From Alitta virens (lineage: Eukaryota; Annelida; Polychaeta; Phyllodocida; Nereididae), in NCBI GenBank assembly GCA_932294295.1, contig OW028573.1, positions 51,306,329 through 51,370,328 on the forward strand: a DNA stretch of 64,000 nucleotides, written 5' to 3'. The notes under the pieces were generated by a model, which made no database searches, was not told where the DNA came from, and was given only the letters and a program-made list of their open reading frames with translations. The position numbers were made by a program, and so were the translations under genes. Positions 35,913-49,200 of this stretch are shown here, piece after piece (position 1 is the first letter of the stretch; each line of letters opens with the position of its first letter).

Positions 35913-36261
35913 TTGTGACTTAGTAGCATAATTATTATACTACTTCATGACGCTATTGAAGCTTCTTCCATTCAAGTCAATAAATTTTAATAATTGGCTT
36001 ACACTTAGTTATGAGGATGGCCACTAAGCAGCCTGGACCGTACATAGGCCCAGTCATATAAAACATTTGATGACTTCCTGCTGAGCATAAGGCCAAGTTA
36101 AGGGTCAGCTTTTTTGGCAGTAGGAGGGAGATTCTCGTGGATACGGTGTCACTATTACATTACAGCTAAGTTGCACATTACTATGGAGCAGCCCTTGTGT
36201 GAAAAAAAGTCCCCTTGACCCCGTGTCACATTGCTGTTTAAACAGTTTAAGCAATATTTAT

Positions 36262-36372
36262 ACCCCCCATAGTCGGGAGTTAACTTACATTTTTGTTGGT
36301 TATGTCCCGATGCTGAAGGGATATAACCACCAAAAATCTTAGTTAACTCCTGACTATGAGGGATATAACTTG
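36262..36372. repeat. Perfect-stem hairpin repeat
   Basis: Arms CATAGTCGGGAGTTAACT...GTTGGTTAT and ATAACCACC...AGTTAACTCCTGACTATG are near-complementary around a short loop, like a tiny MITE. A partial relative lies near 36466-36492. It is downstream of the CRYZL1 cleavage signal. Confidence 0.6.
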
Positions 36373-36731
36373 TACTGCTCTAATACAATTTACTAATTTG
36401 GTTGATCGTTTGATTTGTTAACTGCTATTATTAAGCAATTAAAGTACAGTTTGCACTCGTGAGGGAGTCAACTAACATTTTCGTTGGTTATTGCCTGCTC
36501 AGAACAATAGGAAAACAATCTAGCTGGAGTATTATCCAGAGTTAATGCGCTTCCCAAGGATAACTGCTGTCTCCCAACACAATTTAAGTCATTATAATCT
36601 GACTTTTTCTAGTGTTACGCTTCTTCTTTATCACTTGAAGCAATTATTTTAGAAAACACTAATACTACAGGAACATTACAATACATATATACAATACATA
36701 TATATCTTCATAAACTTGTGTTTTTGACAAT

Positions 36732-36737
36732 TTTATT
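36732..36737 (-). terminator. Polyadenylation signal of CRYZL1
   Basis: AATAAA on the minus strand 76 bp after the CRYZL1 stop codon, giving a short 3' UTR. Confidence 0.6.
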
Positions 36738-36812
36738 CAGGTAACATTCATATGTAATACATCATCAGTGTTATGTATAATATTATACAGGTAATTAAAA
36801 TCACAACTCCAC

Positions 36813-39800
36813 TCAAACTTCCACAACAATTTTCCCAACTCTTTGATCAAAAATATATGGCAATATATCCATGGCGTCAGCAATTGGTATCTTCTTTTTA
36901 ATATTTGGCTTAAGAGTTCGTTTCGATAATTTATCAATAATTTCTTTCATCATATCTGGTGCAATGTTAAGGAATGAACCATAAATCCCAACAATAATAT
37001 TATCATGGTTGTACATATGAACAACAATGTTTACAGTAAGTTATTTGTAATATAATATAATTATATAATATAATTATGTAGACATCGTCTAATGTATAGC
37101 GGCCAACCCAGGTTAATATAATCACATCAACTATACTGAAGGCTATATAAAACAATGTATGCATAATTATTATGCAAGTTTGTTATTTTCATAATGCTAA
37201 AAGTTAACAAGCAATGATGTAATGATCCCTGGATCTCAGTTACACAGTTTATTTGATAAAAAATTCAGATAGCTTAATTATGGTCACTGTGAAATGAGCC
37301 AAATATGGAATTTCATATTGGAATTTATCAGTAGTGCAGAAGACAATTGCCAATATAAATATCTATTAAAATTTCTGAAGAGACCCTGGGAGACTAAATA
37401 CACTACCTCGTCACTTTTCCAATATATTTTAGACAATTAGTGTCATGACTTTTAGTTGGATGACAATCTGGTCATTAGATGCTTGGAATTATGTGAGTGA
37501 TCACTAAACCTGGAGGTTTGACGGGATGTATCAATATGTGCAGTGAATGAGAATTCAAAACGTATAATCAGCATGCCTGATTTTATAAATGCAAAAAATA
37601 ATTGAAAAAGATCTTGGAACATTAAAAATAAAAACACGGCGGTATGATCTATTGAAAAAAAAAACATATTACTTTAATTTAAAAGTTTGTGAGAAATGTA
37701 GTGAAACATCCAGGGGGGGGGGGAGAGGGGGGAACCTGAAACTGAGGACTGATGTTTCAACAATAGATAGCCTTTAGTCTTCTCCAGAAATTTGGTTTGA
37801 ATCTGGCATTAGTCAATAGTTTAGCCATAGGCTAGTCCATTGTTGAATACTAGCCCCAAACGTGACTCGCGATGTGCTTCGATAGCATCTGGGTAACGTC
37901 CGAGATTAGTTGAATACCAGTCTAACTTGATGTACCGATAGAGCAAACTAGGCCATCGGCGACCCTAAACCATTGCATAACACAATGTAGGCCAAATCAT
38001 CAGCGTCTCTGCCTGTACTTGTGACGTCATAATTGCTCAGGTGAGGCTAAAATGCATCTCCCATGGCGATGATGTCACAACGGATGCGCTAAATTTCTTG
38101 TTCACTGGCTGCACACTTTCACCTATTTCTAAAACTAAAGTGAGGTTTTGGGACACTTTTTGTGACATTTCTGGTTTCAACTTGATAAGTTACGACCTTG
38201 TGCATCTATCATGAGGGCGCCCACTGGGGGTGGGTGGCCGATATAAAATATTGACGAAAAAGGATACGTTGAAACCTTCCATACTGAGCAGCAGACAATG
38301 ACCAGCATCCAGGGAACAGAAATCCTACTGTCGCTCCTCGCAGATACAAGAGTTCACTATGGGGAGGATCAAGCTGACAACGAAAGAAATACATTATAAA
38401 GGGTGTATTTAGGGCCTCCACAATGACAATTAGTACAATAGGCTTCTTTATTACAAATCAATTCAATTGGGATGATCAAAAGGTGTCCGTTACGACCAAA
38501 TTTCATTTTTTGTGGTTCTGATTCAGATACATAGGCAAAAGCCCAGTTACTGGTTAATGTCCTCGTGGATTTTAACAAGTAATTGGATTTTCATTTTAAG
38601 TGTTTTCATTATGAATGGGTTCAACTGTACAAGGCACCATAAATTTAACATTTTATGCAAAATGATTTCCAACTGAAGCACATAATGCAAAGGACCTCCA
38701 AATACAGCACTTACCAACTTAATACTTGACTGATTGAAATTTTTGTTGTTTATAACTTAGAACTTTCATTACAATTACCTTTTTGTCATTTATAATTTAG
38801 TACTTTCATTACAATTACCTTTTTGTCATTTATAATTTAGTACTTTCATTACAATTACCTGCAAGTTAGACTGAGAAGTTATAAGACGTCCTCCTACAGC
38901 AAGACAAGATATCAAATCATGTTTGCTGGGATACTTTTTCCAGTCTTCACCCATTGATGACAATTCTTCATCATCTTCATTTAAAAACTGTTTTACTGGA
39001 AAAAAAGAAAAACAGTTAACATGTACGCTACATTAATTTTGGTAAATTTTATTCAGATGTTCGGCATCAAACACACACCATTTTCTGTAATGATGACATC
39101 AACTCCGATGCCCCCAGTTTCTTCAAGTACAGCAGAAGTCAGACGACCATTCTGCGAGTGAACTTCAAAAATATTACCTGAAAAAAAAAACCATGTCATG
39201 AATATCAAAAGGCACAACAATGGATTAGCAAGATTATCAAACAGATGAGAGATGCTGGAATAAGCAATTTTCATATTACCAAGCGGAGTAGGCAGCTCAT
39301 CAACATAATATTTTTCCTCTTCTGAACTAACAGTTCCAAGGACCTGTAAAATAAAGAAATAGCATCTGACTGCCTTACCTTTTGATATAAATTCAAGAAA
39401 TCCCATTGTTAATCCAACTCACCTTAGTGCCCCAAGACTGAGCAAGCTGAACTGCTACACTAGCCCAGCTAGAAGCAGCATCAACAATCAAGACAGTGTC
39501 CCCTGCACATGCTCTGCCTAGGTAATAAAGCGCTGTGTAGGCCTTGACTCCATCTCCCAGCAGACCAGCTGCATCAGTGTAACTGACAGTATCAGGCAAA
39601 ATAACTGAAAAAACAACAAAAAACAGTGGAAGTGGAAACTCAGATCAGGTTAAACAACTTCAGAAAATATTGACCAATATATAATAGTTGAAATAGATCT
39701 ATCTTTAAAACAGTTGAGGTCAGCTGCACACAAAAATAATCACCTGTGTCATATTCACTGATAATGCACTCCTCTGCTAAACCAGAGAAAGGCCAATCTA

Positions 39801-42800
39801 AAGGTAGAAGACCTGGAAATATTCACAAATATTTTATCATTGTTTATGTAGAAGACAAAATCATTGATCAAGGACATACTAAACACCTCAGATTTGACAT
39901 AAATATGTTATGTATAACTTCGTTCTATTGGTGAATTTGTGATGCACATTTTCACCTTAAATATAATTCAGTTTAGATTTATTATTATAAATAAATTTAC
40001 ATTCATAAATTCTGTGGCATACTACGGTGTGTTTGTCAGCACAGCATTTTTCTATCACCAAAACGTTTTTTCTACAGAATGCATCATTAATACATGCTAC
40101 TAATCAACAACATGATAATATACCTGCAACTCTGCTGCTCTTTTCAAAGGTTTTGACAGCAGATCCGACTTCTACAACAACTCCGGCCACTTCATGTCCA
40201 ACAGGAATGTCATTTGTTTTGGACCGACATATTTTGTCAACCACCGTCTGCAAGTGATATGATTAAATATCATTCTCTAAACTCAGTATTTCCAATTTAA
40301 TAGTCTTGAATAATATTTTGCCAGCTGTCCACTTACTTGAGCATCACTTTTTGATAAACCACACGCTTTAACTTTTATCCGAAGTTCATGATCCCCCAAC
40401 TCAGCAGGCAAGCTCACCTGAAAGAAAAACACATATTAACTTAAATTAATAAAATTAATCAGTTTTTTGTATGGCATGATTAGACATTAGAGTGAATAGA
40501 GCCATGAAAAATCATGATCAAACGACATATTTCAAAGCGCTGACTAATACCACCTGCATGACAGGTATAATTATGTTGGTCATTGTGAAACATCATGATG
40601 GACTTCAATTTTCCCAAATACAGTATGGTTACTGAAGTGAACATCAGAATGTTAGAAGTATGAATTTATTGTCCCTGGAAACTGAGGCGACCTACATTAG
40701 CGTTATCGCTATGTGATTACTAGTCAACTCACCACCTCTACCAACTCCCAGCCCGCAAGGGTAAGTCAATTCACTGCCCATATTTAGAAGTCACCGCCTG
40801 TATGGTAAGCCCACCAATGGCCAAATTTAACTCACTGCCGCCTCCCCGCGTCAACTCACTGCCACCGCTAATTACAATCATATAGGCTAATCGGCTTCTA
40901 GTCACTGCGTGATTCGTCCTAGTCACTCGAAAAAAGTCTGTTCGTCACCCGAATCTGGTCGATTTGTCACCCGAAATTGGTCAGTTCGTCACTCGTATTT
41001 TTTTTAATATTTTATATAAATGCAAGCACAGGCTGTCCCGCTGGCTAGCCTTACTCTACGGCCGCCCCCAAATTGGGACCGAAGCATGTGATGCAACAGC
41101 CAATCAGGTCTTTGCCCAAAAATTTCATTAATTGCAATTATCTTCATTTGCAAGTTGAGGGTCTGAGAAAGAACAACTGTTTGGTTCTCCAGAAATTTAT
41201 TTAAATTTATATATATATAAAAAACAAGAAGTCATAAATGCAAAACCAACTATACAACAATACTAAAAAAAAGTGGAAAAATCTTGTGCAAGAAAAAGTA
41301 TTGAAAAAGACTCTGATGTTCTGTACGACTTTATTGAAATTATTATGCATCATTTGATATGCACCAAGTAATATGTTACTTTACAACAATAATGAAGTAA
41401 AATTCTTAAAAATCCTCCGAAAGAAAAAGTATAGAACAAGTCTTTGTGGTTCTGTACGACTTGAAAATATTATGCATCATTTGATATGCACCAAGAAATA
41501 ATATGTAATTATTAGTATCTAAATATGAATAATGCACTTGTGCATAGGAATAGTAATATGAAGAAATCATTTATTAATCATAATATAAGCATATTATTAT
41601 TTATCATAATATAATAAATAATAAAAATGTTTTGATATTTTTTCTTTTCATATTATTATAAATTGTGGCATGAATTTAATATTAGGAAGCATGTGCTGTT
41701 TATGTGATTATAGATAAATAGGTTACAATAGCAATTAACAAGTGAAGCCGTTTCCTGTGATTCTGTACTGACAGGTTTTTCTTCTATTCACAATTGTATT
41801 TAGTTAGTCCATCAGGCATCACATGCTTATAAATAAGCTACAATTAAATTAAGTTGGTGTAAGATATTTATTTACATAATAGCAATAATGTAACACCATT
41901 CTGCACTTTTAAAATGCGGGTGACCAGATTCGGGTCACGAACAGACTTTTTTCGGGTGACGAATGGACCCATTTTCGCTGGGACGAAACGCGCAGTGACG
42001 AATCGACCTGCTACCGGCTAATCAAAGGCCCCAATCATAGGCCAATGTCTTTCACTGACTGTGCCATTTTGGTGCTAATCGCCATTACCAACTTAATCAC
42101 AGCAGACAGTAGTCCTGTGATTAAACTTGAGGACTTTGCTCCATGTGTCAACTGGGTGCTAATTGCCAATATTAATTTAAAAAAAACGAAAATGTTTAGG
42201 GCGGTGACTTGACTTTGCTTCTTGCTAGTCAAGTCACCGCTGATAAAAACGGGCAGTGAGCTGACTCCGGCGGGCAGTGAGTTGACTACGGGCAGTGAGT
42301 GGTGAGTTGGCATTGGGTTAACCTTATAAACGTATTGCTGACCGAACTAATAAGTTCTATGATCGGTCAAGACTGCTTTGCAGCATATAATATTTCGGCG
42401 GATCTGTATATTCCTTGTATAATTATGAGCAAGTTTGAATCGAGGACCATAGCCTAGGTCAAAACTGTCTGGGTTAGTTGTGCGAGATTGCACACGTGTA
42501 CATATTGAATGTTACCAAAAATTACTTATCTTGCAGGAGCAACAGCCCCTCCCCCTTTTTCACTAGACTACCACTGTAGTTCCAGGGCAGCTGTCATCAT
42601 TTATCGCCCACCACTCTGACATATACATGGTTTTAGTATCCATGCTTCAAATGTGACAGTCATTATTCAATGCATGGAAATACCTTTTCATCAAGGACGA
42701 AAGAACACGAACCCCCTTCAGGGGTTTTCCTGCGACAAACTGACTTCATTTCATTTACATGGTCAAGATAGAAACACTGTCCAAAGAAATTATACTATAC

Positions 42801-43704
42801 GATCTCTGCACTGTCAACAGTTCTGTTTTCGCCACAAACCTCTAGAGGGCGGTCGTCATTAACCATGTGGCGACACCTTTGAATAAGAAAGAGAGTCATG
42901 ATAAATCCCAGAATTCTATTACATACACAGCATGCAGCAACCATGCGCCTATAAGTGCACGACTGGACCATAACAAAAACACTGACTGTTGGATACCCAG
43001 TATTGCATCAACAAATCACAATATGTCACAGTCCATATATTCTAAAAGGAAAAGTTTTCAAAATTCTTGGCTTTTGACATTAATGACTAATAAGTTGTCA
43101 GTTAATTCCTTCTGCATTAGTGCATGTTTCACTTGCGCAAGCTTGCAAAGCTCAAGGACCAATATATTAATGTCCAATGATGCACAACACATTTTGCATG
43201 GATGCCAAGTTCTGGTGAATGAGTTTTGCACCCAGTTCACATTAAAATAGACAAATTAAACTAGAGCACATAGAAATGTGCAAATGGCGCGCAGTAGGCC
43301 CTATGTGTGTGCTGAAACACTAGCAAAATGTAGTATATATCAGTAAGAGTACTATGGAAAAGAAACATGTGGAAAAAAGCACATTGTGGAGAGTAGTATT
43401 TAGTAGGGCTGGCTGGTAGATGGCCTGTGCCTGCAACTTATGTTTTGCATCTAACTTTAAATCCTTTCGATTAGTGTATCGTCACTGCTATATAAAATAT
43501 GTAGAAAACTATGGGTGACAAATCGACCAATTTTGGGTGACGAATCGACTTTTTTAAAGTGACAAATGGACCCGTTTTGGGGGGGATGAATCGCACAGTG
43601 ACGAAGCAACTATAGAAAGCATGTCAACTGGTCAACGAACATCGCAATATTTCCAAGGCAAATACACCTCTAATTACCATGACGACCGGAGCGCATAACT
43701 TCAT
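36813..43704 (-). CDS. CRYZL1: Quinone oxidoreductase-like protein 1 (CRYZL1)
   Basis: Medium-chain dehydrogenase/reductase family, zinc-free zeta-crystallin-like branch. Predicted coding exons, 5' to 3': 43704-43678 (tentative), 40417-40337, 40247-40124, 39812-39744, 39604-39423, 39343-39280, 39177-39079, 38995-38859, 38373-38268, 36955-36813 (TGA). All junction phases agree (0,0,1,1,0,1,1,0,1). The total is about 343 residues; vertebrate CRYZL1 is about 349. Family words include LRIKVKACGLS, IPVGHEVAGVVVEVGS, GDGVKAYTALYYLGRA, SVAVQLAQSWGTK, ETGGIGVDVII, HDLISCLAVGGRLI, LYLRGATVGFL and a C-terminal GKIVVEV. The glycine-rich NAD(P) loop is weak (AASSWASVAVQ), as in the family. The tentative first exon gives MKLCAPVVM before VSLPAEL. 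The last intron is U12-type. Confidence 0.9.
36956..38267 (-). other. CRYZL1: U12-type (minor spliceosome) intron in CRYZL1
   Basis: The 5' site GTATCCTTTTT (38267-38257) and the branch site TTCCTTAAC (36974-36966), 10 nt before the CAG acceptor, both match the U12 consensus. There is no pyrimidine tract next to the acceptor. Splicing in phase 1 joins GRFQ to MMKEIIDKLS, aligning with the family without a gap. An alternative U2-like donor at GGAAG|GTTTCA breaks the phase. Confidence 0.85.
38741..38860 (-). repeat. Three 40-bp tandem copies spanning a 5' splice site
   Basis: Three direct 40-bp units: 38741-38780 (diverged at four positions), and 38781-38820 and 38821-38860 (identical). Each unit ends in the complement of AGGTAATTGTAATG. 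The first contains the real donor of CRYZL1 exon 38995-38859, so two duplicate GTAATT donors lie 40 and 80 bp into the intron. Confidence 0.85.
40722..42318. mobile_element. Nested foldback element with iterated CTCACTGCC / TTCGTCACCCG motifs
   Basis: Outer arms (about 40722-40868 and 42200-42312) are built of iterated inverted words such as GTCAACTCACTGCC. Inside, a second inverted pair (about 40895-40996 and 41925-42012) iterates GTCACCCGAA and TTCGTCAC and includes a shared TCGAAAAAAGTCTGTTCGT block. The core is AT-rich with no reading frame. It sits in the proposed first intron of CRYZL1. A related fragment lies at 43508-43606. Confidence 0.65.
43508..43606. repeat. Solo arm related to the foldback element
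   Basis: GGGTGACGAATCGACTTTTTTAAAGTGACAAATGGACCCG-like text matches the right inner arm at 41925-42012 in the same orientation. No partner arm was seen nearby. Confidence 0.6.
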
Positions 43705-43879
43705 GAAAAGTTGATCAAATTACAAAGTATACATTAAATAAAAGCCAACCGTCATAGAATATCTTTCTGAACAAAAACGGTACCTATCCACTCCCTCTGG
43801 AAACTGTAAAATTTGCCGTGTTATGCGGCAATTTCTACGGGCATTTAGTTCTGTTGTAGCCGACCTACATAGCCGTGTA

Positions 43880-44370
43880 GATATGTCACTGCGCATGCGC
43901 AAATTCATTAAAATAAGGAAAGAGGCCCCCGTTGGGTTTTCACAATTGAACGACACCCCAAAAATTCCCCGCCAGGGGCCTCTCGCCCGAACATGCATGA
44001 AGCTGTACAACGCATAAGTTGGTCCCCTCCTTCAGCACAAGTGCATAGTCACTACAGTGTAGGAGACTGCGGTTCCAGTGCTATACAACGCACTTCGGTC
44101 ATTTCCGTCATAGTTCGCCATTTTGTGACTGGAATCAGCCAAGGGAGCAGCGTAGTCAACAAACAACGATTTCAAGAAATGTATGCAACACATAAAACAT
44201 AACAGGAGTGCAAAACACTCCAAAGGCAGTACACTAAAGACGGGCAACGTGGCAAGGCGCTATGACGTGTAGTATATATACACGCTTAAACGTACACCCG
44301 AACCGGCCTCATTGGATTAACAGTAAGTTCAAATTTACTGCTCGGAAAATGGCAAACCGGAAGCATTACG
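43880..44370. promoter_or_regulatory. Candidate housekeeping promoter with NRF1 and ETS sites
   Basis: A CpG-richer island in AT-rich surroundings. It contains a perfect palindromic NRF1 word TGCGCATGCGCA at 43890-43901, GCCATTTTGTG (YY1-like) near 44110, and an ACCGGAAG ETS word near 44356. The NRF1 word is 186 bp upstream of the tentative CRYZL1 start codon on the minus strand. No TATA box. Assignment to CRYZL1 is inferred. Confidence 0.45.
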
Positions 44371-46245
44371 GGAAAACGCCTGCGAACACAAACAGAATAA
44401 TTGGCGCTTGCGCGCCAATAATTAGAGGAGTGAGACAGCAACCAAATTAGTGCGACTTTGAATGGGTAAGACTTGGCAGGTCTGATTTTTGTTTGCCAAG
44501 GCTGTCAAGCCCAATCATGCTCACACATAAAACCAGGTTACTACTGTAGAATAAAGTAGAATGAATAATAAAGTTCCTTAAAAAATAATGCATAATATGA
44601 TAAGCTTTTCTCAATGTTTATTTTTACAATTTTTTAACATTTCCACTCAAAGTGCATTTCTTATAACCTGTATTCCACCAGATATCAATAGACCAAAATA
44701 TACAACAATAAATGCCAAAACTTTCCCAAAGTACTAATTTAAGCAATACAGTCCATTTATTGAAAGACTTGTAACAATTTCCAGCTTTAATAGCAAGGAA
44801 GCAGTACTGTATAATAATGAGGACCAAAATGTTTACGTCACTTTCAAAACTTGTAAAAACGGACCTTAAACAACGAAAATATCAATCTGTATTTTGCTGT
44901 AGATGTATGATATCTTCCAAAACGTTTTTCTTCATATTATACATTATACAATACAAAGTTGCAGTGGTTCTACACTGTACAATTATTAACAAAACAAACA
45001 TGAGATTCCCCTGCAGTGCAGCAGAAATAAGACCTTAGGACCAGGCATAGCTTCTTCAGTGAAGAAATCCATTCACTTTAACATAGTAAAGATCATCAAA
45101 GATACGTTTGACAGACTAGAGCTCTTCAACACTAAATGAAAATAATACATCAATATTCCTGGTCAAGAAGGACATATTTTACCATAATTTCAATGATGAA
45201 TTATTCCCATATGACCTACAATTTTCTAAGAAATTAAATTATCAGCCACTTGATGTGTTTTGACAAGAATTTGTGAAGTAATTGCACTGCGGGAAATTTG
45301 ATCAGTGGTATTAAAGCTTTAAACGATAATGACAAATTTCAAATAAGTTCACAAATTAATAATTGAATTCTACCTAAATAACAACTTTCACAATGCACTT
45401 GATAACAAAGTCAACTTTCAATTTTCCAAAGAAAACTGAATGTACACTTTTCATAATGAAACTCAATTATTTTCATATACCCAGAAGTCTTTTATGAATT
45501 TTCATTAACACATTTGAATCGTATCACAGCAGGTATTGTAAAGACACAAGTTTGCAGAAAATTTGTGCTTTAAGGTTTTACACAGTTCTTCCAAATGAAA
45601 GTTACAAATTTGAGACTGACAAAAGCAGTGAAGTACCATTTCTGTTTGAAAGGCTGAGACATAATAAAGTTTAATGCAATACTGGATCATTTACAAAATA
45701 ATATATGAGTATCAAACTCAACATATTTACAGATACACAAAGAGTTTCTTCTAAGAAGAGAGAAAATGCACATCAATATTAAACAATTCATTTTAATAAT
45801 GAGTCAAAGTACACTGTCATAATGGCCCATTCTTTATCATGATGACTTTCTTGATATGCACAGAATAGCTCAATGAATTATGATTGGCGTAATATTATCT
45901 AATCTAAATTACATCCTGATAAACTATAAAGTTAATGCCTAGGTGATAACATAAGGCCCATATCCAGGTTTCACAACATTTTCTAATGTCTGACATTGAT
46001 TTAGAACATTACCGGTCTGTGTGTTACATTTTGATCATGCCAGCAAATCATAACCATTTAATTTCTTTCAGAGATGTACATAAACTCAATGTTTGCCAAC
46101 AAGTTATGTACAAATAACTATTTACAACAGCAGATATATTTACATATCAAATATCATACATGTATATATTTACAAAATTTTTGCCATAAAGGGCAAAGTC
46201 TGTGTATATTTATGTACAATGGATGCTTAAGCCTCGGAGTTACTG
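44371..46245 (-). other. Downstream of the bHLH-Zip gene; probable long 3' UTR
   Basis: AT-rich, without supported exons. An AATAAA on the minus strand at 44617-44622 could end a ~1.6-kb 3' UTR of the bHLH-Zip gene. Confidence 0.35.
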
Positions 46246-49200
46246 TTATACACCAGACTGGACTTCCATAGGTTGCGCTTCAGTTGTGTCTGGTGAGGAC
46301 GCACTGTTGCTTGGTTTGGAGGTTTGCGATGTTGACATGACAGCCATAAGAGCCTCTTCAGGCAACTTCTCGGGGCTGGTCATAATGGAGGTCTTGGTAC
46401 TCAAACTGTGCACTGCGTTCAGGAACACTGCAATGAAAAATTGAACATATGTAATCAGCTTTTTAGCCATAGCTGAAATAAATTTATAAAAAAAAACCCA
46501 ACAGTGATTTACACTTAAACATTTGTAACCAATAAATCGAGCCCAACTTAAAATTTTCCATATTTATTAATATTGATATTTTTGCCTTCATGAGAACCTA
46601 CACATCCTTATCTATAAGTTTCTCCCAGTTTACAAAAAGTTTCATAAAATATCATTCAAAACAAAGAATAAAAGCTTTGTTAAGAGTTCTCATGATAATG
46701 TAACACATAGGGTGTACCTTACAGAATATGTAATTTGTTATGATTTGATTAGAAGTATGTAAGTAACAAAGTGGCAATATTAAATTCAAATGAAAATTTA
46801 TATTTTTTGATTATTGAATATGTCGGGCTTGGAATTGTGTGACATCATTGATATGTTGAAAGTCTCACTGAATTTCAGACAGCTGCACTTTCAGTTTATA
46901 ACAACACAAGATGAGCCAATTGTCCTTTTGACCTTTGGTATTACAAACATCTGACATCATGGTCTGATAGATAGCAGCTGATTGAGTGAAAGTTCAAACC
47001 ATTTTCAATTCCTGATGCTTTAATAAAAACAAATGGCATGTTGAGGAATTACAATTATATTAGAAGCTGAAGACATGTTAAATATATAATAGACGTTTCC
47101 AAGTTTGCACAAGAAGCATTCATTTTTATTAGGTATTGGAATAGACAGATAAGTTGACATGCCAATCAGTCTATCAATTAACCAATACAGAATATTATTT
47201 ATCAGTTCGTACTTTGAACCATAGGCACTGTGGTCTGTGTAAACTGTATGGTCATGATAAAAGATGACGCTTGACAATAATCTTGATATGGTGGGTGGTT
47301 GTGATAACTTTGTCACGATAAAAAGGAAACATGTGAGCAAACATGAAAATCTTGCTGAGCAATCCTTCAAGTTTTATTTAAGCAAATTAACTAGCACTTT
47401 GTTTACTTATCAACATGCACTGCTTCCATCTTCCCCAGGGGCCATCTGGGCTCTCTTGACAGGAACAAAATCATTTCACCCCTCTCTATTGACCAAACCC
47501 TCAAGGGCACATTCCCTACTAATATTTCCCATATGGCAACAGATCCAAAACACAAATGGGTAACTGTTCATTTCAGCAAGTCATCCATTATGCATATTTT
47601 TGGTGAAGTACTCCATTGCAATGCAAAAAAAATAGGTGCCATAACATGCAAATAAAATAAAGGTGGATAATATATGAATGCCTCAATAGATATATGAACT
47701 TTTACTTACATGGCCGAAGTGCAACTAGTGAACAGTTCTTGTCGAGCCACTGCATCAGGGACTTTTGGAAGATCTCGGCATCTTTGGTGTTCACTGACGT
47801 CTTGTAGGTCTCAAAAAGTGGATCAGCTACCATGCTGAACTACGTTACGTTAAAGATATAACTTAAAAATTTCCTAATTCATATATACAAATTATTTGAA
47901 CTGTTCCAGAGGAATATTGTCATGATCAGGTTTCAGTTAAGCAGACTGTAAACCCTATCCTGAATTTAATTGTATGCAACTCTCAAATTATTAAATTTAT
48001 TTCACATTTGGAAACATTTACATTATACAAATGCCTGATAAACTATGAAGTTGTGCATGTGCAAGATTTTTGAAAATGACTGATTTTGACTGAAAGGATA
48101 CGATCCAGAACGTCCAGTCTTGGTAGACCCTGGCCTTGACGTAATCCTCGTACATCTTCTGCACTGGGAGGGACGGTTCTGGTTCTGAGGCCACAAGACC
48201 TTCGGCAGGCAGCTGGCTCTGAAATTGTCTGTGGATACGAGGACAGAGCATTGATTAATTTTGCAATCAACACAGTTCATATGGCAGACATAGTCATTCA
48301 ACAGTGAAATACTTGTTTCTGCAGCTGATAAGACAAAAAGGAAAGCTGGGGAACACATCGTCTGGCGGTCTGGAGTCACCTTCGATTCGAGGGTGCTGGA
48401 GTCACCGAGGTCACGGCATAGCCTTCGACAACTCACCATCGTTTACCCAGAGCTGGCTTAAGGAGCACAAGAGACGTTTTTGCCAAAGTAGTCTCGGTGT
48501 GGGCATCAGAGACTTCTCTCACCCAATAAGTACTGTCTCTGCCTTCGCAATGCCTTTTTGTGGAAAGGGCCACATCAGTCAGCCAAACAAATAGTTAATT
48601 ATGAAAGAAGTCACATTATATGGCTCATGCTATTCCACCCACTGACTGATCAATGGATCACCAAGTGGCCAAAACATACAGAGGCATTTTGTGAAACATG
48701 ATTTCTTTTGCTAATTAATTCATCTGATATTCTGCATCAGTTCTCTGAAACGGCCAAAATATTTCTTCCTGATCTTAAGTTCCTTACAGACCCACTGAAG
48801 TCAAGTATTTCCATCCCTAACAAATCATCCTGGGTCCTTGTTCAATGTTCCTGGCGCTTTACATCCCTACCAAGGTCCTGTGCCTCAGAGCAGTGCAGAC
48901 ACTAAACAGGTAAAATGAAAGCGCTCTCTGTTAGTACAAGTAGGATAATAAAAGTATACCAACCCTTTCTGTTGGTCTTGCAGGAAAAATGGAGCTGGAT
49001 GTGCCTTGTGACTCTGACTGTGTGATTATAAAGACTTCACTTCGGACTCAAATACTTGCCTTTCATGACATCAGATACAGGACTGCATCGTTTGGTTTAC
49101 AAGTCCTTTCCAGACCCCTACTTACAATTTTTGGGAAGTGTCTTAAAGTCCACTGCGAGGTTAAAATGTCTGCAATTGTCCAAAAAGTACTGACTCAACC

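Noticed and set aside
38276..38277. U2-type donor GGAAG|GTTTCA for CRYZL1
   Set aside because: Phase 2 does not fit the last exon (phase 1), whereas the U12 donor 8 bp downstream fits perfectly.
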